DNA of 6,322 nt from assembly GCA_002842195.1 (NCBI GenBank), contig PHCL01000085.1, positions 1-6,322 on the forward strand. Direction: 5' to 3'. Shown one piece after another: positions 1 through 5,262 of this stretch (position 1 is the stretch's first letter; each line of letters starts with the position of its first letter). Under the pieces are notes generated by a model, which made no database searches, was not told where the DNA came from, and saw only the letters and a program-made list of their open reading frames with translations. The position numbers were made by a program, and so were the translations under genes. The stretch comes from Betaproteobacteria bacterium HGW-Betaproteobacteria-20 (GTDB lineage Bacteria; Pseudomonadota; Gammaproteobacteria; Burkholderiales; Methylophilaceae).

Positions 1-1
1 C

Positions 2-442
2 GTGCAAACACAAGATTTTGATGCAGGCCTGGAAATTAGCCAGCTACGTAACGCGCGTAAGGATACCGGCGCTGTAGTCAGTTTTATTGGTCAGGTGCGT
101 GATGTAAATGAGGGTGATGCGGTATCGCAGCTTACTTTAGAGCATTACCCGGGGATGACAGAAAAAGCCCTGGAGGCAATTGTGCGCCAGGCAAAAAGCC
201 GCTGGGATATTTTTGATGCAATCGTGATTCACCGTGTGGGTACATTGCAGCCAACAGACCAGATTGTACTGGTTGCAGTCAGTGGTGCGCATCGTGGTGA
301 AGCTTTTAAGGCTTGTGAATTCATTATGGATTACCTGAAAACTGAAGCACCGTTTTGGAAAAAAGAAGTCACAAAAACTGGTGAGCGTTGGGTAGAGGCG
401 AAGCTGACAGATGATACTGCGCGTGAGCGTTGGGTGAAGTAA
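2..442 (+). CDS. moaE: Molybdopterin synthase catalytic (large) subunit MoaE, 5' end cut by window edge
   Basis: MoaE is the large subunit of the MoaD2-MoaE2 molybdopterin synthase, which puts two sulfurs from the MoaD C-terminal thiocarboxylate onto cyclic pyranopterin monophosphate in cytoplasmic molybdenum-cofactor synthesis. The 146 visible residues follow E. coli MoaE almost end to end. Visible conserved blocks are GAVVSFIGQVRD (about 23-34), LTLEHYPGMTEKAL (44-57), the AHR motif (96-98) and MDYLKTEAPFWKKE (109-122). This last block carries the two lysines matching E. coli active-site Lys119 and Lys126 (here K113 and K120). The stop is TAA at 440-442. The first in-frame codon is GTG at 2-4, but family alignment suggests it is an internal valine, with a few more residues and the true start to the left of the window. 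moaD would be expected upstream but cannot be seen. The downstream gene is more than 400 bp away, so moaE is probably the last gene of its transcript. Confidence 0.96.
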   Translation: MQTQDFDAGLEISQLRNARKDTGAVVSFIGQVRDVNEGDAVSQLTLEHYPGMTEKALEAIVRQAKSRWDIFDAIVIHRVGTLQPTDQIVLVAVSGAHRGEAFKACEFIMDYLKTEAPFWKKEVTKTGERWVEAKLTDDTARERWVK

Positions 443-505
443 CCGTAATAATAGTATGCAAAATTAACACTCCGTCATTTCCGCTCTAGCGAGCTGATTG
501 GTAAC

Positions 506-621
506 TATTGATTCGGCCCGGTAAAGTATTAAATCCGTTCAGGCTGAGCTTGTCGAAGTCCACTGACCTTTCGACAAGCTCAAGGCGAACGGACTTCATA
601 TATCATTGGGCCGAAGCAATA
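506..621. repeat. Nested palindromic repeat element (outer 14-bp arms, inner REP-like palindrome)
   Basis: Outer inverted arms lie at 506-519 and 608-621 and match at 13 of 14 positions, centred on TTCGGCCC / GGGCCGAA. Nested inside is a second palindrome at 534-593. Its arms are TCCGTTC (534-540) with GAACGGA (587-593), and TGAGCTTGTCGAA (545-557) with TTCGACAAGCTCA (570-582). They are separated by an unpaired AGGC on both sides (541-544 and 583-586). From general knowledge, the inner GAGCTTGTCGAA palindrome resembles a very common intergenic repeat of proteobacteria. The nested layout suggests a small non-autonomous mobile element or a REP-type cassette. No transposase is present, and no clear target-site duplication is seen. 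Confidence 0.75.
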
Positions 622-689
622 AGTTGGTTGGTGAAAGAACCAGTCAAAATCCGGCTGAAATAACAGATTTTTTAAATTTATACACAATT

Positions 690-836
690 AAGGGCACCTT
701 TATAAATGTATTTTTGGGGATGTAGTACAAGGCGCACGGAACGCAGGAACCGAGATAGTATGCGTTATACAGCGAGGTTACGAGTACCGTGCAACGCAGT
801 AATACGCCACAGAAATGTATTTATAGAGGTACCCTC
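690..836. repeat. MITE-like imperfect palindrome, about 147 bp, upstream of the Lon-like gene
   Basis: Terminal inverted arms at 690-713 and 813-836 match at about 19 of 24 positions. The left end reads AGGGCACCTTTATAAATG, and the right end is its near complement ending in GGTACCCT. The interior is GC-richer than its surroundings and itself partly self-complementary: GCACGG near 734-739 faces CCGTGC near 787-792. It has no open reading frame. Size, ends and foldback fit a miniature inverted-repeat element, but copy number cannot be judged from this window. A weak candidate target duplication (CAATTA at 685-690, CAAGTTA at 836-842) is not convincing. The right end stops about 9 bp before the AAGG that probably serves as ribosome-binding site of the next gene. 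Confidence 0.65.
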
Positions 837-852
837 AAGTTAGTAAGGCTAT

Positions 853-3006
853 ATGTCACAACTCATAACACCACAACAGCTCACGCTCAATATTTCTGCC
901 CGGCAATTTAACTTTTCGGATACTTCCGAATTGATTGGTGCTGAAAACATCAGTGCTCAGCAACAAGCCTGGGTCGCGCAGTCCGAGGCTAAAAAAGCAG
1001 CTGAATTTGGCTTGAATATTCAGCAGGCGGGATTCAATTTACTGGCGCTTGGCGAGGCCGGCACAGGGCGTACCACACTGATGCTAAGCGCTATGCATGA
1101 GGCTGCAGCTAAGCAAGTTGCCCCCTGTGACTTAATCGCACTGTATCTATTTGATGGCAATGGCAGGCCTTTGTTTTTAAAGCTTCCGGCAGGTATCGGC
1201 ACGCAATTAAAACAGGCATTAGAGCAGTTTGTCCGTCATCTGGCCAAAGAACTTACTAATCTGCTTGAAGCCAGAGTGCAGGATAACGCTTCTACTTCAA
1301 TACAGACTTTTCTAACATCACAAGTGGCACTTATTAAAACGAATGTTCCTCACCTAGAAACGGACAAGGCGCTCACTCTTTATTTTGAGCTTTTGCAAAA
1401 AGACGTTTTGGCTTTTTTGGAAGCCTGGCAGCCAAGCGCAAGTGGAGATGGCGACAACAACCTGGAAGCCCTGCTTAGTGAGAGCTTTTTTGGGCGTTAC
1501 CGTGTCAATGTGCTGGTAGAGCATAACCTGGGTGCGTGTCTTGCAGGCCAAAGTCAGGCTGGTAGCATGGCAACTCAAGGTGCGCCGGTTATCTATGACA
1601 ATGACCCAAGTTTACAATCATTATTTGGCGGCATAGAAAGTGCAGGCGACTCCAGCACTACGCCGGAATTCATGCGACTGCGTGCCGGTAATTTATTACG
1701 CGCTGATGGCGGTACTTTGTTGCTGAATTTACGTGATATTTTGGCTGATGAGGCGAATGGTTCGCAGTTGCTGGAAAAGTTACACCGGTTTTTACGTAAT
1801 GGCACACTGCAGATTGAAGACTTGAGCAGCAGTAGCAGTCAAGGCGGCAGTTTTGTCAGTGCACAAGCGGCAATTCCAGTGTCAGTTAAGCTGGTGTTGG
1901 TGGCAACGCGTGAAGATTATTATTTACTGATTGATGAAAAGTATGATTTTTTTAGTTACTTCCCAATCAAAATAGAATTTGCAGAAAAAGTAAAAGCCAG
2001 CGCTGAAAATTACGCGGCTTATGCTGCCTTTATTGCACAAAAATGTCAGCAGTTTAATTGCAGCCATTTTACCGTAGATGCGGTTGTGGGCTTGCTGCAA
2101 GCCATGCACAGATTAGAAGAAGACCAAACGCGCATTAGTACACAGTTTGCAGTGTTAGAAAAACTGATGCTGGAAAGTGCCGCCGCTGCTAATTTGCGCG
2201 GTGCTAACTTGGTGGGTATTGAAGATGTAAAAGCCGCTATCAACCGCAAATATGCTCGCCATAGCTACATTGAAGCGCACATGCGTGATTCAATCGTGGA
2301 TAACGAGTTGATGATTACCGTACAAGGCGAAACAATTGGGCAGATTAACGGCCTGACGCATATTGACCTGGCTGACGCTAGCTTTGGTTCGCCGGTGCGT
2401 ATTTCAGCCAACTGTTACGCGGGCCGGCTTGACGTGCTTACCATAGATCGTGAAGTGGCAATGAGTGGCCCCACGCACGATAAAGGCGTGATGATATTGC
2501 AAAGCTGGCTGCATACTAATTTTGCACAATTTAACCCGTTAAACCTCACGGCCTCGTTAGTATTTGAGCAAGAATATAACGGCGTAGAAGGCGACTCAGC
2601 TTCATGTGCAGAGCTATTTGCAGTATTGTCTGCGTTAGCACAATTGCCGATTAAGCAGGGTGTTGCCGTGACAGGCGCACTTAATCAGCATGGCGAAGTG
2701 TTGCCAGTCGGCGGCCTGAACGAGAAAATTGAAGGCTACTTTAGAGTGTGTAAGGATATTGGTCTAGATGGCAAGCAGGGAGTGCTGATACCAAAACGCA
2801 ATATGCGCCACCTTATGTTAAGCGATGAAGTAGTCGATGCCGTAACCAGCGGCCAGTTTCATATTGCTACCATGAATAATGTTGCCGAAGGTATTTTGCA
2901 TATTACCGGACATGAGTTGGATGAGGTTAATCGCCTTGCAGAAGCCAGATTGAGCGCCTTTAAGAAAACACTGGAAACAAATTTACCCAAAATATTCACT
3001 AAGTAG
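853..3006 (+). CDS. Lon-family serine protease, LonC / AAA_32-like, with degenerate ATPase motifs
   Basis: This is a 717-residue cytoplasmic protease of peptidase family S16 with the layout of LonC-type proteins: an N-terminal AAA-like module split by a helical insertion, an AAA lid, then a C-terminal Lon protease domain. The P-loop is GEAGTGRTTL (67-76), with Arg where the usual Lys stands. A mostly helical insertion covers about 110-215. The Walker B-like strand is GGTLLLNLRD (286-295), lacking the usual Asp-Glu. A sensor-1-like VLVATRED lies at 348-355. The protease domain spans about 487-705 with catalytic Ser582 in EGDSAS and Lys625 in GGLNEK; their spacing of 43 equals that of E. coli Lon Ser679/Lys722. 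There is no N-terminal substrate-binding domain as in classic LonA and no membrane segment as in archaeal LonB. The start is ATG at 853, preceded by AAGG at 845-848. The gene is followed after 13 bp by hslR, probably in one operon. Family assignment is firm; ATP dependence is uncertain. Confidence 0.9.
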   Translation: MSQLITPQQLTLNISARQFNFSDTSELIGAENISAQQQAWVAQSEAKKAAEFGLNIQQAGFNLLALGEAGTGRTTLMLSAMHEAAAKQVAPCDLIALYLFDGNGRPLFLKLPAGIGTQLKQALEQFVRHLAKELTNLLEARVQDNASTSIQTFLTSQVALIKTNVPHLETDKALTLYFELLQKDVLAFLEAWQPSASGDGDNNLEALLSESFFGRYRVNVLVEHNLGACLAGQSQAGSMATQGAPVIYDNDPSLQSLFGGIESAGDSSTTPEFMRLRAGNLLRADGGTLLLNLRDILADEANGSQLLEKLHRFLRNGTLQIEDLSSSSSQGGSFVSAQAAIPVSVKLVLVATREDYYLLIDEKYDFFSYFPIKIEFAEKVKASAENYAAYAAFIAQKCQQFNCSHFTVDAVVGLLQAMHRLEEDQTRISTQFAVLEKLMLESAAAANLRGANLVGIEDVKAAINRKYARHSYIEAHMRDSIVDNELMITVQGETIGQINGLTHIDLADASFGSPVRISANCYAGRLDVLTIDREVAMSGPTHDKGVMILQSWLHTNFAQFNPLNLTASLVFEQEYNGVEGDSASCAELFAVLSALAQLPIKQGVAVTGALNQHGEVLPVGGLNEKIEGYFRVCKDIGLDGKQGVLIPKRNMRHLMLSDEVVDAVTSGQFHIATMNNVAEGILHITGHELDEVNRLAEARLSAFKKTLETNLPKIFTK

Positions 3007-3019
3007 AAATGTCTGAACC

Positions 3020-3436
3020 ATGGCCATGCAAAAAACAGAAGGTAAAATTGACAATAAATGCAGGCTGGATAAATGGTTATGGGCCGCGCGCTTTTTTAAA
3101 ACCCGTAACTTGGCGACCACTGCTATTGAAACTGGCAAAGTACACTTGGATGGCGATCGCGTAAAACCAGCCAAAGAAGTACACATCGGACAAGCTATCC
3201 ACATCCGCAATAAAGACTTTGAAATTGAAGTCAGCGTACAGGCACTATCCAACATACGCAAAGGCGCACCGGAAGCCGCACTTTTATACATAGAAACTGC
3301 ATCCAGTATCGCCAAGCGTGAAAATGCCAAAGCGACTGGAGAAGGCGAGCACGCTTTACGTGAACGCGGAGCAGGGCGCCCAACTAAACGACAGTTGCGT
3401 GATATTAAAAAATTTACCGGCGGAACTTATGGTTAA
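3020..3436 (+). CDS. hslR: Heat-shock protein 15 (Hsp15), S4-domain ribosome-associated RNA-binding protein
   Basis: This 138-residue protein is close in length to E. coli Hsp15 (133). Hsp15 binds free 50S subunits that still carry nascent chain-tRNA and helps to recycle them after heat shock. An S4 RNA-binding domain covers about residues 15-64, opening with the signature [15 protein letters not shown] (15-29) and continuing [16 protein letters not shown] (39-54). The block [12 protein letters not shown] (85-96) matches the Hsp15 middle region. The tail [14 protein letters not shown] (119-132) is strongly basic, as in the family. An in-frame TGA at 3014-3016 limits the start to ATG 3020 or ATG 3026. 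I use 3020, but no strong Shine-Dalgarno separates the two. It lies 13 bp after the Lon-like gene and overlaps manB by 8 bp, which argues for co-transcription and translational coupling. Confidence 0.94.
   Translation: MAMQKTEGKIDNKCRLDKWLWAARFFKTRNLATTAIETGKVHLDGDRVKPAKEVHIGQAIHIRNKDFEIEVSVQALSNIRKGAPEAALLYIETASSIAKRENAKATGEGEHALRERGAGRPTKRQLRDIKKFTGGTYG
3419..3424 (+). promoter_or_regulatory. Ribosome-binding site of manB inside the hslR end
   Basis: GGCGGA lies 4 bases before ATG 3429, within the last codons of hslR. It supports the ATG at 3429 over the in-frame ATG far upstream at 3318. Because the two genes overlap by 8 bp, ribosomes finishing hslR can readily re-initiate on manB. Confidence 0.6.
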
Positions 3437-4814
3437 AACTGATGAAAATAAAGTACTCACCTGCTTTAAAGCTTATGACATTCGCGGCCGCTTAGGTGAT
3501 GAGCTTAATGAAGCTATTGCTTATCGAATTGGGCGTGCTTATGCCGTCTATCTAAAGCCTGAATCGGTGGTGCTGGGTGCTGATATGCGGCATAGTAGTG
3601 AAGCGCTTAAAATGGCTTTGGCTAACGGGCTGATGGATGAAGATGTTGATGTTATTGATATTGGCATGGCAGGTACAGAAGAAATGTATTTTGCTACTTT
3701 TCAGCTAAAGGTTGATGGTGGAATTGAGGTGACTGCAAGCCATAACCCAATGGATTATAACGGTATGAAATTGGTGAGAAATGGCTCCAGACCGATTAGT
3801 GGAGACACTGGTCTGCATGAAATACAAAAAATAGCGGAGACAAACCAGTTTGCAGCAATCAGTAAACGCGGCACTTATATTCAGCAAGATACTTTACCCA
3901 CTTTTGTTAATCATTTAATGACTTATATAGACCGGCAAAAACTGCGCCCGCTTAAATTAGTGGTTAATGCCGGCAATGGTGCTGCCGGTCATGTGATAGA
4001 TGCAATCGAACAGGTATTTAAGCAAAAGCAAATACCCATTAACTTTATTAAAGTGCACCATCAAGCCGATGGTAGCATTCCAAATGGCATTCCTAACCCA
4101 TTATTGCCAGAAAACAGAGCCGCTACCAGCGATGCGGTGATTGCACATCAAGCTGATATGGGCATTGCCTGGGATGGTGATTTTGACCGCTGTTTTTTAT
4201 TTGATGAACATGGTGCGTTTATTGAGGGTTATTACATAGTCGGCTTGCTGGCGGCAGCCTTTTTGGCAAAACATCCTAATGAAAAAATTATTCATGACCC
4301 GCGTCTTACCTGGAATACGCAGGACATTGTTGTAAAGTCCGGTGGGCAAGCCATTATGAGTAAAACAGGCCACGCATTTATAAAAGAGCGTATGCGTGCG
4401 GAAAATGCCATTTACGGCGGTGAAATGAGCGCACACCATTATTTTAGAGATTTTGCTTATTGCGATAGCGGCATGATTCCGTGGTTACTGGTTTGTGAGC
4501 TTTTAAGCCAGACTAATCAGCCATTATCCAAACTGGTCGCAGAACGCATTGAATTGTTTCCTTGTAGTGGTGAAATCAACTTTAAAGTTGAGAACGTAGC
4601 AAGTGCCATACATAAAATTGAAACGCATTTTATGCCTGAATCGACCGGCATAGATGACACCGATGGACTGAGTATGACTTTTGCAAACTGGCGATTCAAT
4701 CTGCGTGGTTCTAATACTGAGCCATTGTTGCGTTTAAATGTAGAGTCGCGAGCAAATAAAGCGCTTGTGCAGCAAAAAGTAGATGAAATTTCAGATTTAA
4801 TTCAAAGTTTATAA
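3429..4814 (+). CDS. manB: Phosphomannomutase/phosphoglucomutase (ManB/CpsG/AlgC type)
   Basis: This 461-residue alpha-D-phosphohexomutase interconverts mannose-6-P and mannose-1-P (often also glucose phosphates), feeding GDP-mannose and other sugar nucleotides for LPS, capsule or exopolysaccharide. It aligns along its whole length with E. coli CpsG (456 residues). All four active-site loops are intact: the phosphoserine loop TASHNP with Ser104; the Mg-binding loop DGDFDR (Asp249, Asp251, Asp253); the sugar-binding loop GEMSAHH (Glu332, Ser334); and the phosphate-binding loop RGSNTEP (Arg426, Ser428, Asn429, Thr430). The start at 3429 puts the family's N-terminal [11 protein letters not shown] near residue 9. 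An upstream ATG at 3318 would add an unrelated 37-residue tail inside hslR. It is the last gene of the likely Lon-hslR-manB operon; the next intrinsic terminator is about 400 bp downstream, beyond two repeat elements. Whether it prefers mannose or glucose substrates cannot be told from sequence. Confidence 0.95.
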   Translation: MVKTDENKVLTCFKAYDIRGRLGDELNEAIAYRIGRAYAVYLKPESVVLGADMRHSSEALKMALANGLMDEDVDVIDIGMAGTEEMYFATFQLKVDGGIEVTASHNPMDYNGMKLVRNGSRPISGDTGLHEIQKIAETNQFAAISKRGTYIQQDTLPTFVNHLMTYIDRQKLRPLKLVVNAGNGAAGHVIDAIEQVFKQKQIPINFIKVHHQADGSIPNGIPNPLLPENRAATSDAVIAHQADMGIAWDGDFDRCFLFDEHGAFIEGYYIVGLLAAAFLAKHPNEKIIHDPRLTWNTQDIVVKSGGQAIMSKTGHAFIKERMRAENAIYGGEMSAHHYFRDFAYCDSGMIPWLLVCELLSQTNQPLSKLVAERIELFPCSGEINFKVENVASAIHKIETHFMPESTGIDDTDGLSMTFANWRFNLRGSNTEPLLRLNVESRANKALVQQKVDEISDLIQSL

Positions 4815-4925
4815 AGTGTGAATCATGTTTTTTGGTTTTACTGGATACTTCGCTGCGCTCAGTGTGGCAAGTTTTTGTCACAATCATTCCGTTATTCCGT
4901 CATACTGTACCAGTGCTTGGCATCA

Positions 4926-4980
4926 CCGCAGAATATATGTGCTAAGCCAGTATTTGGCTTGTCCGTAGAATATATGAGCT
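4926..4980. repeat. Direct repeat pair, 18 bp, 37-bp period, around a small hairpin
   Basis: CCGCAGAATATATGTGCT (4926-4943) and CCGTAGAATATATGAGCT (4963-4980) match at 16 of 18 positions. Between them sits the hairpin AAGCCA-GTATT-TGGCTT (4944-4960). The unit lies inside the 204-bp element and may reflect internal duplication during its evolution. Confidence 0.7.
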
Positions 4981-4983
4981 TTA

Positions 4984-5020
4984 GCTCATTATTCATACGC
5001 CAAAGCACATTATTCATACG
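4984..5020. repeat. Tandem-like direct repeat, 16 bp, 21-bp period
   Basis: GCTCATTATTCATACG (4984-4999) and GCACATTATTCATACG (5005-5020) match at 15 of 16 positions, offset by 21 bp (two helical turns). They sit just inside the right arm of the 204-bp element. They could be an internal duplication or paired protein-binding sites; nothing here decides between these. Confidence 0.7.
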
Positions 5021-5089
5021 AGAAGCGCAGCGAAGTATCCAGTGATTTTTATAGCTAGTCCCATCAATAATGACAGTCACATATTGTTT

Positions 5090-5154
5090 TTGGTAGGAGC
5101 GACGACCCGTCGCGAAGCAATGGTGCAATCGCGACGGGTCGTCGCTCCTACCAA
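5090..5154. repeat. REPIN: two REP hairpins in inverted orientation
   Basis: Arms 5090-5115 and 5129-5154 are perfect reverse complements over 26 bases, separated by a 13-base loop (5116-5128). Each arm is a typical REP: a GTAG head (5093-5096; mirrored CTAC 5148-5151) followed by its own hairpin, GCGACG-ACC-CGTCGC (5099-5113), mirrored as GCGACG-GGT-CGTCGC (5131-5145). From established knowledge, such REP doublets are mobilised by RAYT (TnpA-REP, Y1 tyrosine) transposases encoded elsewhere in the genome. No RAYT gene lies in this window. In a transcript it would form a very stable stem in the manB 3' untranslated region, where such elements can slow 3'-5' decay. Confidence 0.88.
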
Positions 5155-5165
5155 CCAATTAGCTT

Positions 5166-5178
5166 GGCATATCATGCC
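5166..5178. promoter_or_regulatory. Small palindrome GGCAT-ATC-ATGCC, possible operator
   Basis: A perfect 5-3-5 inverted repeat lies about 85 bp before apaH, between the REPIN and the terminator. It could be a regulator-binding site or a small RNA hairpin, but a single copy of this size can arise by chance. No good -35/-10 pair overlaps it. Confidence 0.25.
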
Positions 5179-5212
5179 GTTATTTTGGGATCAGCTATTA
5201 TTAAATAATATT

Positions 5213-5245
5213 AAAAAGCCGCTTAAACATTTAAGTGGCTTTTTT
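5213..5245 (+). terminator. Intrinsic terminator between manB and apaH (possibly bidirectional)
   Basis: An A-run followed by GCCGCTTAA pairs with TTAAGTGGC and then a run of six T (5240-5245), with one G-T wobble and a small loop around 5227-5230. The A-run on the left gives a T-tract on the other strand as well, so it could act both ways. It probably ends the Lon-hslR-manB transcript. It stops only 17 bp before the apaH start codon, so any apaH transcript started upstream must read through it. Confidence 0.8.
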
Positions 5246-5248
5246 ATT

Positions 5249-5252
5249 GGAG
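5249..5252 (+). promoter_or_regulatory. Ribosome-binding site of apaH
   Basis: GGAG lies 10 bases before ATG 5263 and only 3 bases after the T-run of the terminator. The terminator stem therefore does not itself cover the Shine-Dalgarno, although the two are almost touching. Confidence 0.6.
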
Positions 5253-5262
5253 TTGGCTGACG

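Larger units (their letters stand above)
443..852. other. 410-bp gene-free gap between moaE and the Lon-like protease gene
   Basis: No plausible gene is seen on either strand. About two thirds of the gap is taken up by the two palindromic elements listed separately (506-621 and 690-836). What remains is a short stretch after the moaE stop with no clear intrinsic terminator, and an AT-rich segment at 661-690. A promoter for the downstream operon must lie in this gap or inside the second element, but I could not pick a -35/-10 pair with confidence. Confidence 0.8.
4840..5043. repeat. 204-bp MITE-like element with perfect 20-bp terminal inverted repeats
   Basis: The ends at 4840-4859 and 5024-5043 are exact reverse complements over 20 of 20 bases (left end ACTGGATACTTCGCTGCGCT). 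The pairing breaks immediately on both sides of each arm. The interior carries smaller foldbacks: 4863-4869 with 4876-4882; AAGCCA/TGGCTT at 4944-4960; ATGAGCT/AGCTCAT at 4974-4989; and GTGCTTGGC at 4913-4921 opposite GCCAAAGCAC at 4999-5008. It also carries two sets of direct repeats, listed separately. The GCGCAGCGAAG core of the arm recalls a common proteobacterial intergenic repeat family. No transposase is encoded. Flanks are T-rich (GGTTTT before, GATTTT after), so a target duplication can be neither claimed nor excluded. Confidence 0.75.
4815..5262. other. 448-bp gene-free gap between manB and apaH
   Basis: No credible gene is present. Short open frames here run through palindromes and have no family-like content. 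The gap holds the 204-bp element (4840-5043), the REPIN (5090-5154), a small palindrome (5166-5178) and the terminator (5213-5245). Without the two repeats the manB stop and the terminator would be only about 130 bp apart, which suggests the gap grew by insertion. Confidence 0.8.

Noticed and set aside
2..4. GTG as the start codon of moaE
   Set aside because: Family members align with several residues before this valine, so the codon is more likely internal and the gene partial at the window edge.
661..690. AT-rich promoter for the Lon-like operon (TTATAC-like -10)
   Set aside because: I could not find a -35 at proper spacing, and AT-rich sequence alone is not enough.
2983..3330. 115-residue minus-strand open frame opposite hslR
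   Set aside because: It is a shadow of the well-supported hslR gene on the plus strand.
3318..3428. Longer manB start at ATG 3318
   Set aside because: It would overlap hslR by 119 bp and add 37 residues with no family match. ATG 3429 has its own GGCGGA and gives the standard N-terminus.
4926..5020. CRISPR-like array
   Set aside because: There are only two copies of each repeat, with different periods and imperfect identity, inside a palindromic element, and no cas genes.
4818..5045. 75-residue plus-strand open frame after manB
   Set aside because: It is almost entirely inside the 204-bp inverted-repeat element and has no protein-like conservation or ribosome-binding site.
4892..5158. 88-residue minus-strand open frame
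   Set aside because: It runs through the REPIN and the right arm of the 204-bp element; it is an accident of the repeats.
5181..5211. apaH promoter with TTGGGA / TAATAT
   Set aside because: The spacer is only 15 bp and both boxes are poor; it would also place the terminator inside the leader. Too weak to list as a feature.
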